From Myxococcales bacterium (GTDB lineage Bacteria; Myxococcota_A; Polyangia; Nannocystales; Nannocystaceae), in the NCBI GenBank assembly GCA_020633315.1, contig JACKDV010000011.1:124001-188000 (forward strand): a stretch of DNA of 64,000 nt, given 5' to 3'. A model generated the notes under the pieces. It did no database searches. It was not told where the DNA came from and saw only the letters and a program-made list of their open reading frames with translations. Made by a program: the position numbers and the translations under genes. Shown in pieces: positions 26,801 to 39,571 of this stretch. Numbering within the stretch: the stretch's first letter is position 1; each line of letters begins with the position of its first letter.

Positions 26801-27136
26801 GTCGGCGGCAGCACCGGGGCCGCGGCCTCCGACGAGGGCACGGGCACCGGCGGTCAGGCCGAGGACGGCAGCGGCACGGACACCGACGAGGCCGAGACCG
26901 AGGACGAGCCCGCGGTCGACGACGGCAAGACCGGCGACGGCAAGTCGAGCGACGGCAAGTCCGGCGACGGCAAGTCCGGCGAGAAGGCGAAGTCGGGCGA
27001 CGGCAAGGGCACCGACGACGACAAGGGCACCGACGACGACAAGGGCAAGCCCAGCCGGGGCAAGCCGGGCAAGACCGGCGACGACGTCGCCCCACCGCCG
27101 CCGGATCTCGACGAGCTGTTCCGTCAGCCCACCTGA
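23843..27136 (+). CDS. DUF4388-Ser/Thr kinase fusion, membrane-anchored
   Basis: The product has 1097 residues from GTG 23843, preceded by a CGGAGCG ribosome site. An N-terminal DUF4388 domain (about 8-100, ISGRLADRPVADLLESLHES) is followed by about 450 residues of Pro/Arg/Ser-rich low complexity, including five 12-residue repeats. The kinase domain (about 575-850) has Lys608 in FALKVI, the catalytic loop HCDFSPQN at His709, and DFG at 729-731. The usual Arg of HRD is Cys, so activation-loop phosphorylation is probably not required. A membrane segment (about 940-960) leads to an Asp/Gly/Lys-repeat periplasmic tail. A sigma-70 promoter lies upstream. Confidence 0.9.
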   Translation: MTKPPGVISGRLADRPVADLLESLHESRRSGVARFRTALGTATVWFRDGELIDADMGRFHQEAAVLRLLKIQDGEYEVELTPVNRRRAVKAATAQLLAEGRQRVARPGSPRPTRRRATLPESDMEKAAQLARAATPVPPLSAPTRTPTPARPVTPTRSITPARPVTPARSITPAQPVTSARSITPARPVTPARSITPARPVTPTRAPTPASARPRKPTDTDAHTTVAQRPAGLPLDDIDVEEHPTIRARIPSGADLSELARLAGRLDPPVITRSSGEPLTRSDRAPSNENQPIRARRASSTENPVRSPSNEDQPIRARRATSADHPVRSRRASSGAHPVRSPGIPDQPMPARGSGPSRGARRRGAASWSPTAGGDGNAVPESESELEPEPEPARPTGRTQFMFGPGAPARAPRFGSAPAEEEEPDVDRTLMRPGPVPPPPGSTPTAPRPRHNTGGGPRRGSPPVDVSGSSPAVRRPTPAAEPSPDPGATITYGTPAMIEEEYSHAISVPADPSHFGPGGTWMLGVETPATPAPPVVDDFDDADKTFVLRQSDVPQARPTQVSAGSAAGRTAQVGRYEVLLRLARGGMGTVYLCRITGEGGFRRLFALKVIREHLNRNQAYVDMLLEEARIASRLNHPNIVPILDIDTFAGQHFLVMDYVEGCNFSELLKAHPKSRPPALVVPIVVDALTGLHAAHTMRGDDGSIQPLVHCDFSPQNMLVGMNGTCRIIDFGVAKAAESLPQVDDRGKPRYLSPEQVRGMPLDPRSDVFSAGVVLWNALTGEQLFDGTSTEQILHQVVSAKIPKPSTVGLRPPACFDRVCLRALERDPERRYQSAEQMLIELRKVAVAEDLLAPSSEVGQWVLDTFGAQIEHRRLAAGLGSDAVVGPPPRDMGPSGHSDVGGPQGAGPEDLDASRTMMLRSGAPAAREAADEAGMGTRTRVVVLVASFAFIAAGVLTLLIRPDLLQGGILDEDGRYIEVGPGPDEPLVGGSTGAAASDEGTGTGGQAEDGSGTDTDEAETEDEPAVDDGKTGDGKSSDGKSGDGKSGEKAKSGDGKGTDDDKGTDDDKGKPSRGKPGKTGDDVAPPPPDLDELFRQPT
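24293..24472 (+). repeat. five 36-base in-frame tandem repeats in the kinase gene
   Basis: Five consecutive units of 36 bases encode variants of RPVTPARSITPA. They form a disordered, basic, Thr/Ser/Pro-rich linker between DUF4388 and the kinase domain, with many potential phosphorylation sites. Confidence 0.85.
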
Positions 27137-27156
27137 TCGACGCGGCCCCCTCACGA

Positions 27157-27176
27157 GCGAGGGCGCCCTCCCTCGC
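27157..27176. terminator. short hairpin between convergent genes
   Basis: A 7-base-pair stem (27157-27163 with 27170-27176) lies between stops at 27136 (+) and 27215 (-). Confidence 0.4.
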
Positions 27177-27214
27177 GGAAGGACGCCCTCGGAAGGCTGC
27201 GGTCCCGGGTCGGG

Positions 27215-28222
27215 CTACGGAGCGTTGATGATGAGGGTGAACAGCACGTTGTTGGCGGAGCCCGCCGTGCCGCCGCCCACGACCATCCCGCCCACCGAGG
27301 CCTCGAAGCCCTCGGGCACCGACGGGTTGAGGAGGACGAACATGCCGAGCTCGGAGGTCTCGGTGTTGTTGAAGGAGCCGTCGTCGTTGAGGTAGCGGAC
27401 GACCGCCATGCTGGTGTCGCTGGTGGAGGACACCACGGCGCCCGCGATCGGGTTGCCGCTCGAGTCGCGCACCAGGCCGACCACGCCGCCCGCAGCGCCC
27501 AGCGGTAGATCGGCCGCGTCGATCTCCGGGTCCATGCCCAGGGCGTCGGACCAGTCGGCGATCGCGTCCTCGGGCACCATCCACAGGTCGTGGATGCCGG
27601 TGCCGACCGCGTAGGTCTGCATGTCGGGGCCAGGCGAGGCCACGCCAGTGGAGGTGAGGTAGTAGCCCGCGCCGGACGACAGGGCCACGATGCCCAGCGG
27701 GGCGACGATGGTCATGTCGGAGGTGGCGTCGATACGGCCGTCGGCCCCGCTGGTGTCCTCCACGATCGCCATGGCCCCGGTGGGGTTGGTGGCGGCCTGG
27801 AGCGCGGCGGCGACGATCACGGTGGCGCTCTCGACCGGCTCACCGGTCACGAAGTCGAACACGGTGCCGGTGACGCGGGTGCCACAGTTGGCCGGGGTCT
27901 CGGCACAGACGGCGTCGGCGTTGAGCGGCACGTCGGTGTAGATGGTGCACACGCCCGACATGCAGTCTTCGTTGGCGGTGCAGGCATCGCCCACCGCAGC
28001 CCCCATGTCGCTGGTGCCCAGGCAGGCCCCCGGCGGCTCGCCCGACTCGCTGCCCGCGGTGTCATCGCCGGAGGTGTCCATGCCCGTGGTCATCGGCTCG
28101 CCGGTGCTGCCGGTGGCCATGTCGGTGGTGCTCGTCGTGGTGTCGGTCGACGACGAGTCGTCCCCGGGGCAGCCCGCGAGCGCCAGTCCAAGCCCAATCG
28201 TCAAAGTCTTGCTGATCTTCAT
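27215..28222 (-). CDS. lipoprotein with carboxypeptidase-regulatory-like domains
   Basis: The product has 335 residues. ATG 28222 (MKISKTLTIGLGLALAG) follows an AGGGA ribosome site; an in-frame ATG 24 bases upstream is less likely. The lipobox ends AGC. A Thr/Ser/Asp/Gly-rich linker typical of Nannocystaceae lipoproteins is followed by a Cys-paired region and two beta domains of CarboxypepD_reg type (VTGTVFDFVTGEPVESATV, VVGLVRDSSGNPIAGAVV). These are surface-exposed immunoglobulin-like modules. No catalytic residues are visible. It is preceded by a CRP-like palindrome at 28350-28365. Confidence 0.8.
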   Translation of the reverse strand: MKISKTLTIGLGLALAGCPGDDSSSTDTTTSTTDMATGSTGEPMTTGMDTSGDDTAGSESGEPPGACLGTSDMGAAVGDACTANEDCMSGVCTIYTDVPLNADAVCAETPANCGTRVTGTVFDFVTGEPVESATVIVAAALQAATNPTGAMAIVEDTSGADGRIDATSDMTIVAPLGIVALSSGAGYYLTSTGVASPGPDMQTYAVGTGIHDLWMVPEDAIADWSDALGMDPEIDAADLPLGAAGGVVGLVRDSSGNPIAGAVVSSTSDTSMAVVRYLNDDGSFNNTETSELGMFVLLNPSVPEGFEASVGGMVVGGGTAGSANNVLFTLIINAP

Positions 28223-28349
28223 CGAGGTGATCCCTGTGCAGTTCACACGCGCCCGCTCGAGCCCCTACGGGGCACTGAGCGCCGCCCCCTCCCGGCGAGC
28301 GCGTAGGCGAAGCATGCGGGGACGAGACCGCGCTGCCCAGGGGCGAGCA

Positions 28350-28365
28350 CGTGAATCAGATCACG
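28350..28365 (-). promoter_or_regulatory. CRP/FNR-family-like operator
   Basis: CGTGA, six bases, TCACG forms a near-perfect dyad resembling the CRP consensus TGTGA-N6-TCACA. It lies about 128-143 bases before the lipoprotein start at 28222. Confidence 0.4.
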
Positions 28366-28456
28366 CGACCGGAGCGGCCTGCCGCCCCCCGATCGCACCG
28401 AGACCGCCGTTCCTGGGACAATTCGTGCCGGTCGGGTCGAAGCGCAGGGGCGCCCC

Positions 28457-29209
28457 CTACCCCTCGACCTCGGCGTAGCCCTTGGGCTTGGTGAAGGTGA
28501 ACTCGCTGTCGGCGAGCCCGGTGTTGCGCTCCACGCTGGACAGCACGAAGTGATTGACGCTCTTGTCGGTGTTGCGCACCACGAAGGCATCCACGCGCCC
28601 GGTGGCGTCGTCGACCACCAGCAGCAGCGTGCGGTAGTGGGGGTTCTTCTTCTTGGGCCCCAGCTCGATCACCGTGTGCCCGGCCTGGCCGTAGGTCTTC
28701 ACGAGCCGATCGTTGGCCATGCGCACCCGGAAGTCGTCGACCAGCTGCCGCCCGCCGAACAGGAACTTCTCGGCCCCGGCGAAGTCGGCCGTGTCCACGC
28801 TGCGGCTGACCACCTGGCGCAGATCGTGCTCGACCACCTGGAGCTTCTTGCGGGTCACGTAGAAGTCGGCGGCGTTCTTGGCCGCGTAGTCCCACACCAT
28901 CTTGCCGGGCTTCTTCACCCGCAGCTTGCCCTTGCTGACCGTCTTGGTCCCGTACACCGGGTGCACGTAGGTCTGCTGGAACTGGGCCGAGAGATCGGTG
29001 GTGGCGTCGTAGAACGCCTGCACCTCGGCGAGCACCTTGGAGGCCTCGCCCTTGGTCGCCTCGTCGGCGGGGACCTCGTCGGCTTCGTCGTCGCCCCCGG
29101 GATCGACCGCCACGGCGATCAGCGGGGTGGGTGGCGGCACCTCGGCGATCACGTCGCCGCTGGTGCACATCAGACCGTACGAGAGGACACAGGCGATGGG
29201 ACTCGGCAT
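28457..29209 (-). CDS. lolA: outer membrane lipoprotein carrier LolA-like protein
   Basis: The product has 250 residues. The N-terminus is hydrophobic but without a clean cleavage site (residues about 1-30). The LolA body is clear: AEVQAFYDATTDLSAQFQQ, then GKLRVKKPGKMVWDY and VDDATGRVDAFVVRN near the end. LolA carries lipoproteins from the inner membrane LolCDE to the outer membrane, so it would serve the many lipoproteins here. ftsK lies upstream on the same strand; ftsK-lolA adjacency is widespread in Proteobacteria, although here about 590 bases separate them. Confidence 0.88.
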   Translation of the reverse strand: MPSPIACVLSYGLMCTSGDVIAEVPPPTPLIAVAVDPGGDDEADEVPADEATKGEASKVLAEVQAFYDATTDLSAQFQQTYVHPVYGTKTVSKGKLRVKKPGKMVWDYAAKNAADFYVTRKKLQVVEHDLRQVVSRSVDTADFAGAEKFLFGGRQLVDDFRVRMANDRLVKTYGQAGHTVIELGPKKKNPHYRTLLLVVDDATGRVDAFVVRNTDKSVNHFVLSSVERNTGLADSEFTFTKPKGYAEVEG

Positions 29210-29450
29210 GGGTCGGGCTCAGTGTAGTGCACGCACCAGCCCGCAGCGAGGCTCATCGGCGATGAACGCGCTCCTCGGGCCGCCAAGGAGGCCAATGATG
29301 ACGAGGGCTTGGATGGGCCCGAGGACTTTCGAAACCCAAGACCATCCCATGGGGCAAGGGGACCACGCCCGGGGAGGAATGGCCCGCGGAGCCCGCGGTT
29401 GCTCCAGCCCGCCGCGCCGGGCCCCGTCCCCGGAGCCGAGGCCCCCCATC

Positions 29451-29531
29451 ATGCTCATCCTCCATCTCGCCGCCGCCGCCCTGGTCACCACTGCCCTGAT
29501 GGAGGTCACCCGCATGATGCTCGAGGACTGA
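29451..29531 (+). CDS. candidate small hydrophobic peptide gene
   Basis: ATG 29451 opens a 26-residue frame (MLILHLAAAALVTTALMEV, then TRMMLED). It is hydrophobic with a short polar tail, like single-span small membrane proteins. A GGAG lies about 15 bases upstream and a hairpin follows immediately after the stop. These points support a real gene, but its size allows chance occurrence. Function unknown. Confidence 0.3.
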   Translation: MLILHLAAAALVTTALMEVTRMMLED

Positions 29532-29532
29532 T

Positions 29533-29568
29533 GCCGAGACCCCGGCCGTCGTCCGGCTGAGACTCGGC
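29533..29568 (+). terminator. hairpin after the small candidate gene
   Basis: Outer stem GCCGAG/CTCGGC (29533-29538 with 29563-29568) encloses an inner CCGG/CCGG stem. It begins two bases after the stop at 29531. Confidence 0.35.
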
Positions 29569-29799
29569 GTTCCTCGGCGAATGCAAACACGCGGCGCGCG
29601 AGTCGAACGGCATCGGCGACGATGGTCGCCATGACTCACCGTCTACGCCGCCGTCCCCACGGGCCACAAGACCGTCCGCTGTACGATCAACCTGTTCGAG
29701 CGGCTGGGGAGCAACGCCACGCTCGCGGCGGGTTGAGGCAGGCAGGACGCCGCGCCTCCACCACCGACGGAGGCGCTCGCCCGCGACCCGGGCAGCGCG

Positions 29800-32595
<2,796 letters not shown>

Positions 32596-32645
32596 TTTCG
32601 ATACGCGAGCGGGGGTGGTGGTGCATTCCCCGCATATCGCACCTC

Positions 32646-32673
32646 ATCTTACATACCGTGAGCCAGGGATCAA
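32646..32673 (-). promoter_or_regulatory. sigma-70-type promoter for ftsK
   Basis: On the minus strand TTGATC (32668-32673) and TAAGAT (32646-32651) are separated by 16 bases. The start of transcription would be near 32639, about 44 bases before ATG 32595. Confidence 0.45.
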
Positions 32674-32703
32674 TTCTTTGGCGTTGGTGCTACCGTCCGC
32701 CCG

Positions 32704-33522
32704 ATGCGACGCGCACTTCTCGCCATCTCTATGACCGCCCTGCTCATCACGCCGGGCTGCAAGCGCAAGGAGCTCGAGGCCCAGCTCGCCGAGGTCCAGA
32801 AGAAGCTGACCGACACCGAGACCGAGCTTTCCAAGGAGAAGCAGGACAACGAGCGCCTGCGAGGGGAGAACCAGAGCTACCAGGAGCGGATCGCGGAGCT
32901 CGAGGAAGAGGTCCGCCAGCTCGAGAAGCAGATCGAGGATCTGGCGGCCAAGGCCGGCACCACGGCCAAGGAGCTCGCCGAGCTACGGGCCGAGAAGGCC
33001 AAGCGCGAGAAGGAGCTGCTCGTCTACAAGAACCTCTTCGACCAGCTCAAGGCGCTGGTCGACGCGGGCACCATCCAGGTGGGCTTCCGCAAGGGCCGCA
33101 TGGTGGTGCAGCTCAGCAACGCCATCCTCTTCGACTCGGGCAAGTCCAAGCTGCGCCCCGAGGGCGAGGAGGCCATCGCCAGCCTGGCCCCCGCGCTCAG
33201 CTCGGTCGATCGAGAGTTCCTCGTCAGCGGCCACACCGACAACATCCCGATCAAGACCGCGCGCTTCCCCAGCAACTGGGAGCTGAGCACCGCGCGTGCC
33301 GTCAGCGTGGTCAAGTCCCTCATCGACGCCGGCTACCCCTCCAACAAGGTGGGCGCGGCCGGCTACGGCGAGAACGACCCGGTCGGTGACAACAGCACCG
33401 AGGAGGGCCGCGAGCAGAACCGCCGCATCGAGATCATCCTCATGCCCAACCTCGGCGAGATTCCGGGCATGAAGGAGATGCTGCAGGGCCAGGGCAAGCG
33501 CATCGGCGGGCGCACCCAGTAG
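32704..33522 (+). CDS. OmpA-family lipoprotein with an N-terminal coiled coil
   Basis: The product has 272 residues. A lipoprotein signal ends at PGC (about residue 19). Residues about 22-105 are a continuous Glu/Lys/Leu/Gln coiled coil. The OmpA/MotB-like peptidoglycan-binding domain (about 125-250) has ILFDSGKSKLRPEG, LVSGHTDNIPI, NWELSTARAVSVV and REQNRRIEI. It would anchor the outer membrane to peptidoglycan like Pal/OmpA, with the coiled coil as a spacer or partner-binding arm. It diverges from ftsK with about 108 bases between starts. Confidence 0.92.
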   Translation: MRRALLAISMTALLITPGCKRKELEAQLAEVQKKLTDTETELSKEKQDNERLRGENQSYQERIAELEEEVRQLEKQIEDLAAKAGTTAKELAELRAEKAKREKELLVYKNLFDQLKALVDAGTIQVGFRKGRMVVQLSNAILFDSGKSKLRPEGEEAIASLAPALSSVDREFLVSGHTDNIPIKTARFPSNWELSTARAVSVVKSLIDAGYPSNKVGAAGYGENDPVGDNSTEEGREQNRRIEIILMPNLGEIPGMKEMLQGQGKRIGGRTQ

Positions 33523-33677
33523 GCCACGCCGGCGTGATCGCCACGGGGGCGACGATGCGAGCTCGACTCGCTCGTCGCCCTTCGTGCATCCGGGGCGCGG
33601 CCGACCACGCCCGAAACGACGCGCCCGGGCGCACGCGGGGCGCCGCCGGGCCGCCGAAACGCGCTAGATTGCCCGCC

Positions 33678-35306
33678 ATGGGCCAGGCCGAGCCGATCGT
33701 CATCCCCGACCGCCTCAACATGGCGACGTGGTTCCTCGATGCGCGCCTCGACGAGGGGCGCGGCGACCAGATCGCCGTCCACTACCACCCCGGTGCCGAC
33801 GACGAGGCGCGGGACCTCAGCTACGCGCAGCTCGTGCGGAGCAGCCACCAGGTGACCAACCTGCTGCGCGAGCTCGGCCTGCGCATCGAGGAGCGCGTGC
33901 TGCTGCTGCTGCTCGACACCCCCGAGCTCGTCGAGACCTACTTCGGCGTGCTGCGGGCGGGCGGCGTGGCGGTGCCCGCCAACACCTGGCTGCGCAGCGA
34001 GGACTACGCCTACTACCTCGAGTATGCGCGCCCGCGGATCGTGGTGGTCGACGCCGCCGTGTGGCCCAAGCTCGCCCCGGTGATCGCCGACGCACCGCAC
34101 ACCGACCACGTGATCGTGGTCGCGCGCGGCGACGCCCGGGCCCCCGAGGGCACGGTGGACTACCACGCCGCGGTGGCGCGGCAGCCCGACGAGGCGGTGA
34201 CCGAGCCCACCTACCGCGACGATTTCGCCACCTGGCTGAGCAGCAGCGGCTCCACCGGCAAGCCCAAGTGCGTGATGCACATGCACCACGACTTCGTGTG
34301 GAACACCGTCGCCTATGCGCAGCGCACCCTGGGGCTGACCCACCGCGACGTCACGCTCTCGGCCCCCAAGCTGTTCTTCGGCTACGCGCTCGCCTCCAAC
34401 ATGCTCTTCCCCTTCAGCGTGGGCGGCCGCTGCGTGCTCACCCCCCATCGCCTCGAGCCCCGCGAGTACCTCGAGCTGGTGGAGCGCTACGGGGTCACCC
34501 AGCTCGTCACCGTGCCCACCAACATCGCCAAGCTCATGGAGGTGAGCGACGCCGACCGCTTCGAGCTGGGCTCGCTGCACTCGCTGGTCAGCGCGGGCGA
34601 GGCCCTGCCGCCGCGGCTGTATCGCGACTGGAAGGACCGCTTCGGCGTGGAGATCTACGATGGCATCGGCTCGGCCGAGATGTTCCACGTGTACATCACC
34701 AACCGCCCCGGCGACGTGAAGGAGGGCAGCCTGGGCCGCATCGTGGACGGCTACCGCTACCGCCTCATCAACGACGACGGCAACCGCGTGGCCCCCGGAG
34801 AGATCGGCACCCTGGTGATCGAGGGACCCTCGGCCGGCGCCGGCTACTGGCGCATGCGCGACCGCAGCCGCGAGACCTTCTGGGGCGACGCGGTCAAGGG
34901 CGGCGACAAGTTCTACGTCGATGAGGACGGCTACTTCTGGTACTGCGGCCGCGGCGACGACATGCTCAAGTGCTCGGGGGTCTACGTCTCCCCGCTCGAG
35001 GTGGAGAACTGCCTGCTCGGCCACCCCGCCGTGCACGAGGCCGGCGTGGTCGGGGTGCGCGATGCCGCGGGGCTCGAGAAGGCGATGGCCTTCGTGGAGC
35101 TGAGCGAGGGGCACGCGCGGCGCGAGGGCCTCGAGGACGAGATCGTGGCCTACGCCCGCGAGCACATCGCTGCCTTCAAGGCGCCGCGGGTGGTGGTGAT
35201 CCTCGACGAGCTGCCGCGCACCGAGACCGGCAAGATCCGCCGCGCTGCGCTGCGCGAGCTGGCCAACACCCTGCCCGCCCCCTCGGCCGACAAGGGGGGC
35301 GCATGA
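33678..35306 (+). CDS. benzoate-CoA-ligase-family acyl-CoA synthetase
   Basis: The product has 542 residues from ATG 33678. This adenylate-forming enzyme shows WLSSSGSTGKPK (the AMP/ATP P-loop), DGIGSAEMFHVYITNRPG (the benzoate-CoA-ligase-type acyl motif), YCGRGDDMLKCSGVYVSP and the C-terminal catalytic Lys in PRTETGKIRRAALRE. It would activate an aromatic or short acid with ATP and CoA. Its stop overlaps the start of the creatininase-family gene (ATGA), so the two are translationally coupled. Whether the real substrate is benzoate is unknown. Confidence 0.88.
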   Translation: MGQAEPIVIPDRLNMATWFLDARLDEGRGDQIAVHYHPGADDEARDLSYAQLVRSSHQVTNLLRELGLRIEERVLLLLLDTPELVETYFGVLRAGGVAVPANTWLRSEDYAYYLEYARPRIVVVDAAVWPKLAPVIADAPHTDHVIVVARGDARAPEGTVDYHAAVARQPDEAVTEPTYRDDFATWLSSSGSTGKPKCVMHMHHDFVWNTVAYAQRTLGLTHRDVTLSAPKLFFGYALASNMLFPFSVGGRCVLTPHRLEPREYLELVERYGVTQLVTVPTNIAKLMEVSDADRFELGSLHSLVSAGEALPPRLYRDWKDRFGVEIYDGIGSAEMFHVYITNRPGDVKEGSLGRIVDGYRYRLINDDGNRVAPGEIGTLVIEGPSAGAGYWRMRDRSRETFWGDAVKGGDKFYVDEDGYFWYCGRGDDMLKCSGVYVSPLEVENCLLGHPAVHEAGVVGVRDAAGLEKAMAFVELSEGHARREGLEDEIVAYAREHIAAFKAPRVVVILDELPRTETGKIRRAALRELANTLPAPSADKGGA

Positions 35307-36100
35307 GCGGCGAGGCACCCGGGGAGCTCCGCGACGGCCCGGGCGTGGTCCGGGCGCTGGTGAGCATGAGCTACCCCGAGGTCGAGGGCCTGCTCGCGCA
35401 GGGGCGGACGAGCGTGGCCATCATCCCCACCGGCAGCGTGGAGGCCCACGGCCCGCACCTGCCCCTTTGCACCGACACCCTCATCAGCGACGAGGTCGCG
35501 CGACGGGCCGCCGAGGCGCTGGCCGAGGCCGGCTTCAACGCCGTGCGCTTCCCTCCCCTGCACTACGGCGTCACCGACTGGGCCGCCAGCTTCCGTGGCA
35601 CCACCACCATCTCGCGCGAGGTGGTCCACGGCCTCGTGCTCCAGGCCTGCCTGCAGGCTCACGCCATGGGCTTTGCCCGGGTGGCCATCACCAACGCCCA
35701 CCTCGAGCCCGGTCACATCGCCACCCTGCGCTCCGTGGAGCACGACTTCCGGGCCCTCACCGGCGACCCCTTGGTGTTCTCCGACCAGACGCGGCGGCGC
35801 AACGCCGAGCGGCTCACCGACGAATTCCGCAGCGGCTCCTGCCACGCCGGCCAGTACGAGACCAGCCTCGTGCTCGCGATCCGTCCGCAGTGGGTCAAGA
35901 CCGAGGTCGCCGCTGCCCTGCCCGAGCACGTGGTGCCGCTGCACGAGCGCATCGCCGCCGGGGCCAAGGACTTCCTCGAGTGCGGCGTGGAGCGAGCCTA
36001 CTGCGGCAACCCGGCCGGTGCCACCGCCGAGGAGGGCGAGCGCACCCTGGACCTGCTGGCCCAGATGGTGGTCGAGGCCGTCCAGCAGAGCCTCGCGTAG
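35303..36100 (+). CDS. creatininase-family amidohydrolase
   Basis: The product has 265 residues. ATG 35303 overlaps the previous stop by four bases. The family metal-binding residues are present: Glu and His of GSVEAHGPHLP, Asp of CTDT, His of NAHLEPGH and Glu of QYETS. The family hydrolyses cyclic or linear amides (creatinine amidohydrolase, 3-dehydro-scyllo-inosose hydrolase, mycofactocin MftE); none of the partner genes of those pathways is nearby. Translational coupling to the acyl-CoA ligase indicates a shared pathway. Substrate unknown. Confidence 0.88.
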   Translation: MSGEAPGELRDGPGVVRALVSMSYPEVEGLLAQGRTSVAIIPTGSVEAHGPHLPLCTDTLISDEVARRAAEALAEAGFNAVRFPPLHYGVTDWAASFRGTTTISREVVHGLVLQACLQAHAMGFARVAITNAHLEPGHIATLRSVEHDFRALTGDPLVFSDQTRRRNAERLTDEFRSGSCHAGQYETSLVLAIRPQWVKTEVAAALPEHVVPLHERIAAGAKDFLECGVERAYCGNPAGATAEEGERTLDLLAQMVVEAVQQSLA

Positions 36101-36134
36101 CGGCGCTCGGTCGGGTGGCGCTCCGTCGGGGCGC

Positions 36135-36755
36135 TCACGGGCTCGTGCAGGTCGCGATGCCGGCCTCGGTCGCGACCAGGTGCATCGGCACATCGTGGGG
36201 CTCGGCGGGGATCGGGCCTTCCGCCGGGTCGAGGAAGTCCGCGAAGCACACGCCCATGCGGACCGGACGTGCCGTGGTGGCCACGTGCTCGAGCAGGCGA
36301 TCGTAGTGCCCCGGGCCGAAGCCGATGCGGGTGCCGATCGAGTCGAAGGCCAGGCCGGGCACCAGCACCAGATCGATGGGGCCGTCCGCGTGCACGCGGG
36401 TGAGCGCCGGCTGGTCGGCGCGGACCGGCGGCTCGAGCAGCCCGAACGCCGCCGGCTCGAGCTCGTCGAGATCCGCGACCTCCACCAGCACCGAGATTCC
36501 TTCCGTCGCCTCCACCACGCGCGGCAGCCACAGGCGTCGTCCTTGCTGCAGCGCCGCCTCGAGCAGCGGGCGCGTGTGCGGCTCACCGCGAACGCCCACG
36601 AACGCCGCGATGCCCCGGGCCCCCGCCCAGGTCGGATGCTCGAGGATCGCCTCCACCAGCGGCCGGGAGCGAAGCGTCGCGAAGGTCGGCGGCAACGCCG
36701 ACCGACGGGCCCGAAGGGCCACCCGGAGCGCCGTTTTGCCCGGATGTGGCGGCAC
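36135..36755 (-). CDS. ygfA: 5-formyltetrahydrofolate cyclo-ligase
   Basis: The product has 206 residues. The basic N-terminal ATP-site segment (GKTALRVALRARR) and the core loop VPGLAFDSIGTRIGFGPGHYDR are diagnostic of the family. It converts 5-formyl-THF to 5,10-methenyl-THF with ATP in the cytoplasm, recycling a folate side product. It stands alone on the minus strand, converging on the creatininase gene 34 bases away. No odd features. Confidence 0.93.
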   Translation of the reverse strand: MPPHPGKTALRVALRARRSALPPTFATLRSRPLVEAILEHPTWAGARGIAAFVGVRGEPHTRPLLEAALQQGRRLWLPRVVEATEGISVLVEVADLDELEPAAFGLLEPPVRADQPALTRVHADGPIDLVLVPGLAFDSIGTRIGFGPGHYDRLLEHVATTARPVRMGVCFADFLDPAEGPIPAEPHDVPMHLVATEAGIATCTSP

Positions 36756-36831
36756 GGCCGGAGTTTGCCACGTTCCGAGCCTTTCGGCTTGCTCGGCGGG
36801 ATGGGAGCGTGGTAGGTAGCTCCGCCCAACT

Positions 36832-36904
36832 GCGGGAGTAACTCAGTTGGTAGAGTGTCAGCTTCCCAAGCTGAATGTCGCGGGTTCGAGCCCCGTCTCC
36901 CGCT
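36832..36904 (+). tRNA. tRNA-Gly (anticodon CCC)
   Basis: A full cloverleaf folds: acceptor GCGGGAG with CTCCCGC, D arm, anticodon stem TCAGC/GCTGA with loop TTCCCAA (anticodon 36865-36867), and T arm with TTCGAGC. The discriminator is T and CCA is not encoded. Confidence 0.95.
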
Positions 36905-36912
36905 CCCAGTGA

Positions 36913-36940
36913 AAGGCCCCTTCCGAGGGGCTTTGTCGTT
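36913..36940 (+). terminator. rho-independent terminator after tRNA-Gly
   Basis: A 9-base-pair stem (AAGGCCCCT / AGGGGCTTT with a G-U pair) closes a four-base loop and is followed by TTTGTCGTTT. Confidence 0.7.
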
Positions 36941-36991
36941 TCGAAGGTCCACGCGTTCCTTCGCTCTCGCAGCGGGCGCTCGACTCCTCGC

Positions 36992-39532
<2,541 letters not shown>

Positions 39533-39571
39533 CGCGTCTCCATCGCTCCACGCCGTCGTGCTCGTGGCGCC

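Larger units (their letters stand above)
29210..29799. other. 590-base gap between lolA and ftsK
   Basis: No long reading frame here has convincing coding character. It holds a candidate 26-residue gene (29451-29531) followed by a hairpin. A short plus-strand stretch (about 29641-29736) translates to protein-like sequence (VYAAVPTGHKTVRCTINLFE) but is preceded by an in-frame stop and has no start, so it may be a gene remnant. A 10-base inverted repeat flanks a roughly 35-base loop near 29270-29330. No transposon ends or tRNA were seen. Confidence 0.5.
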
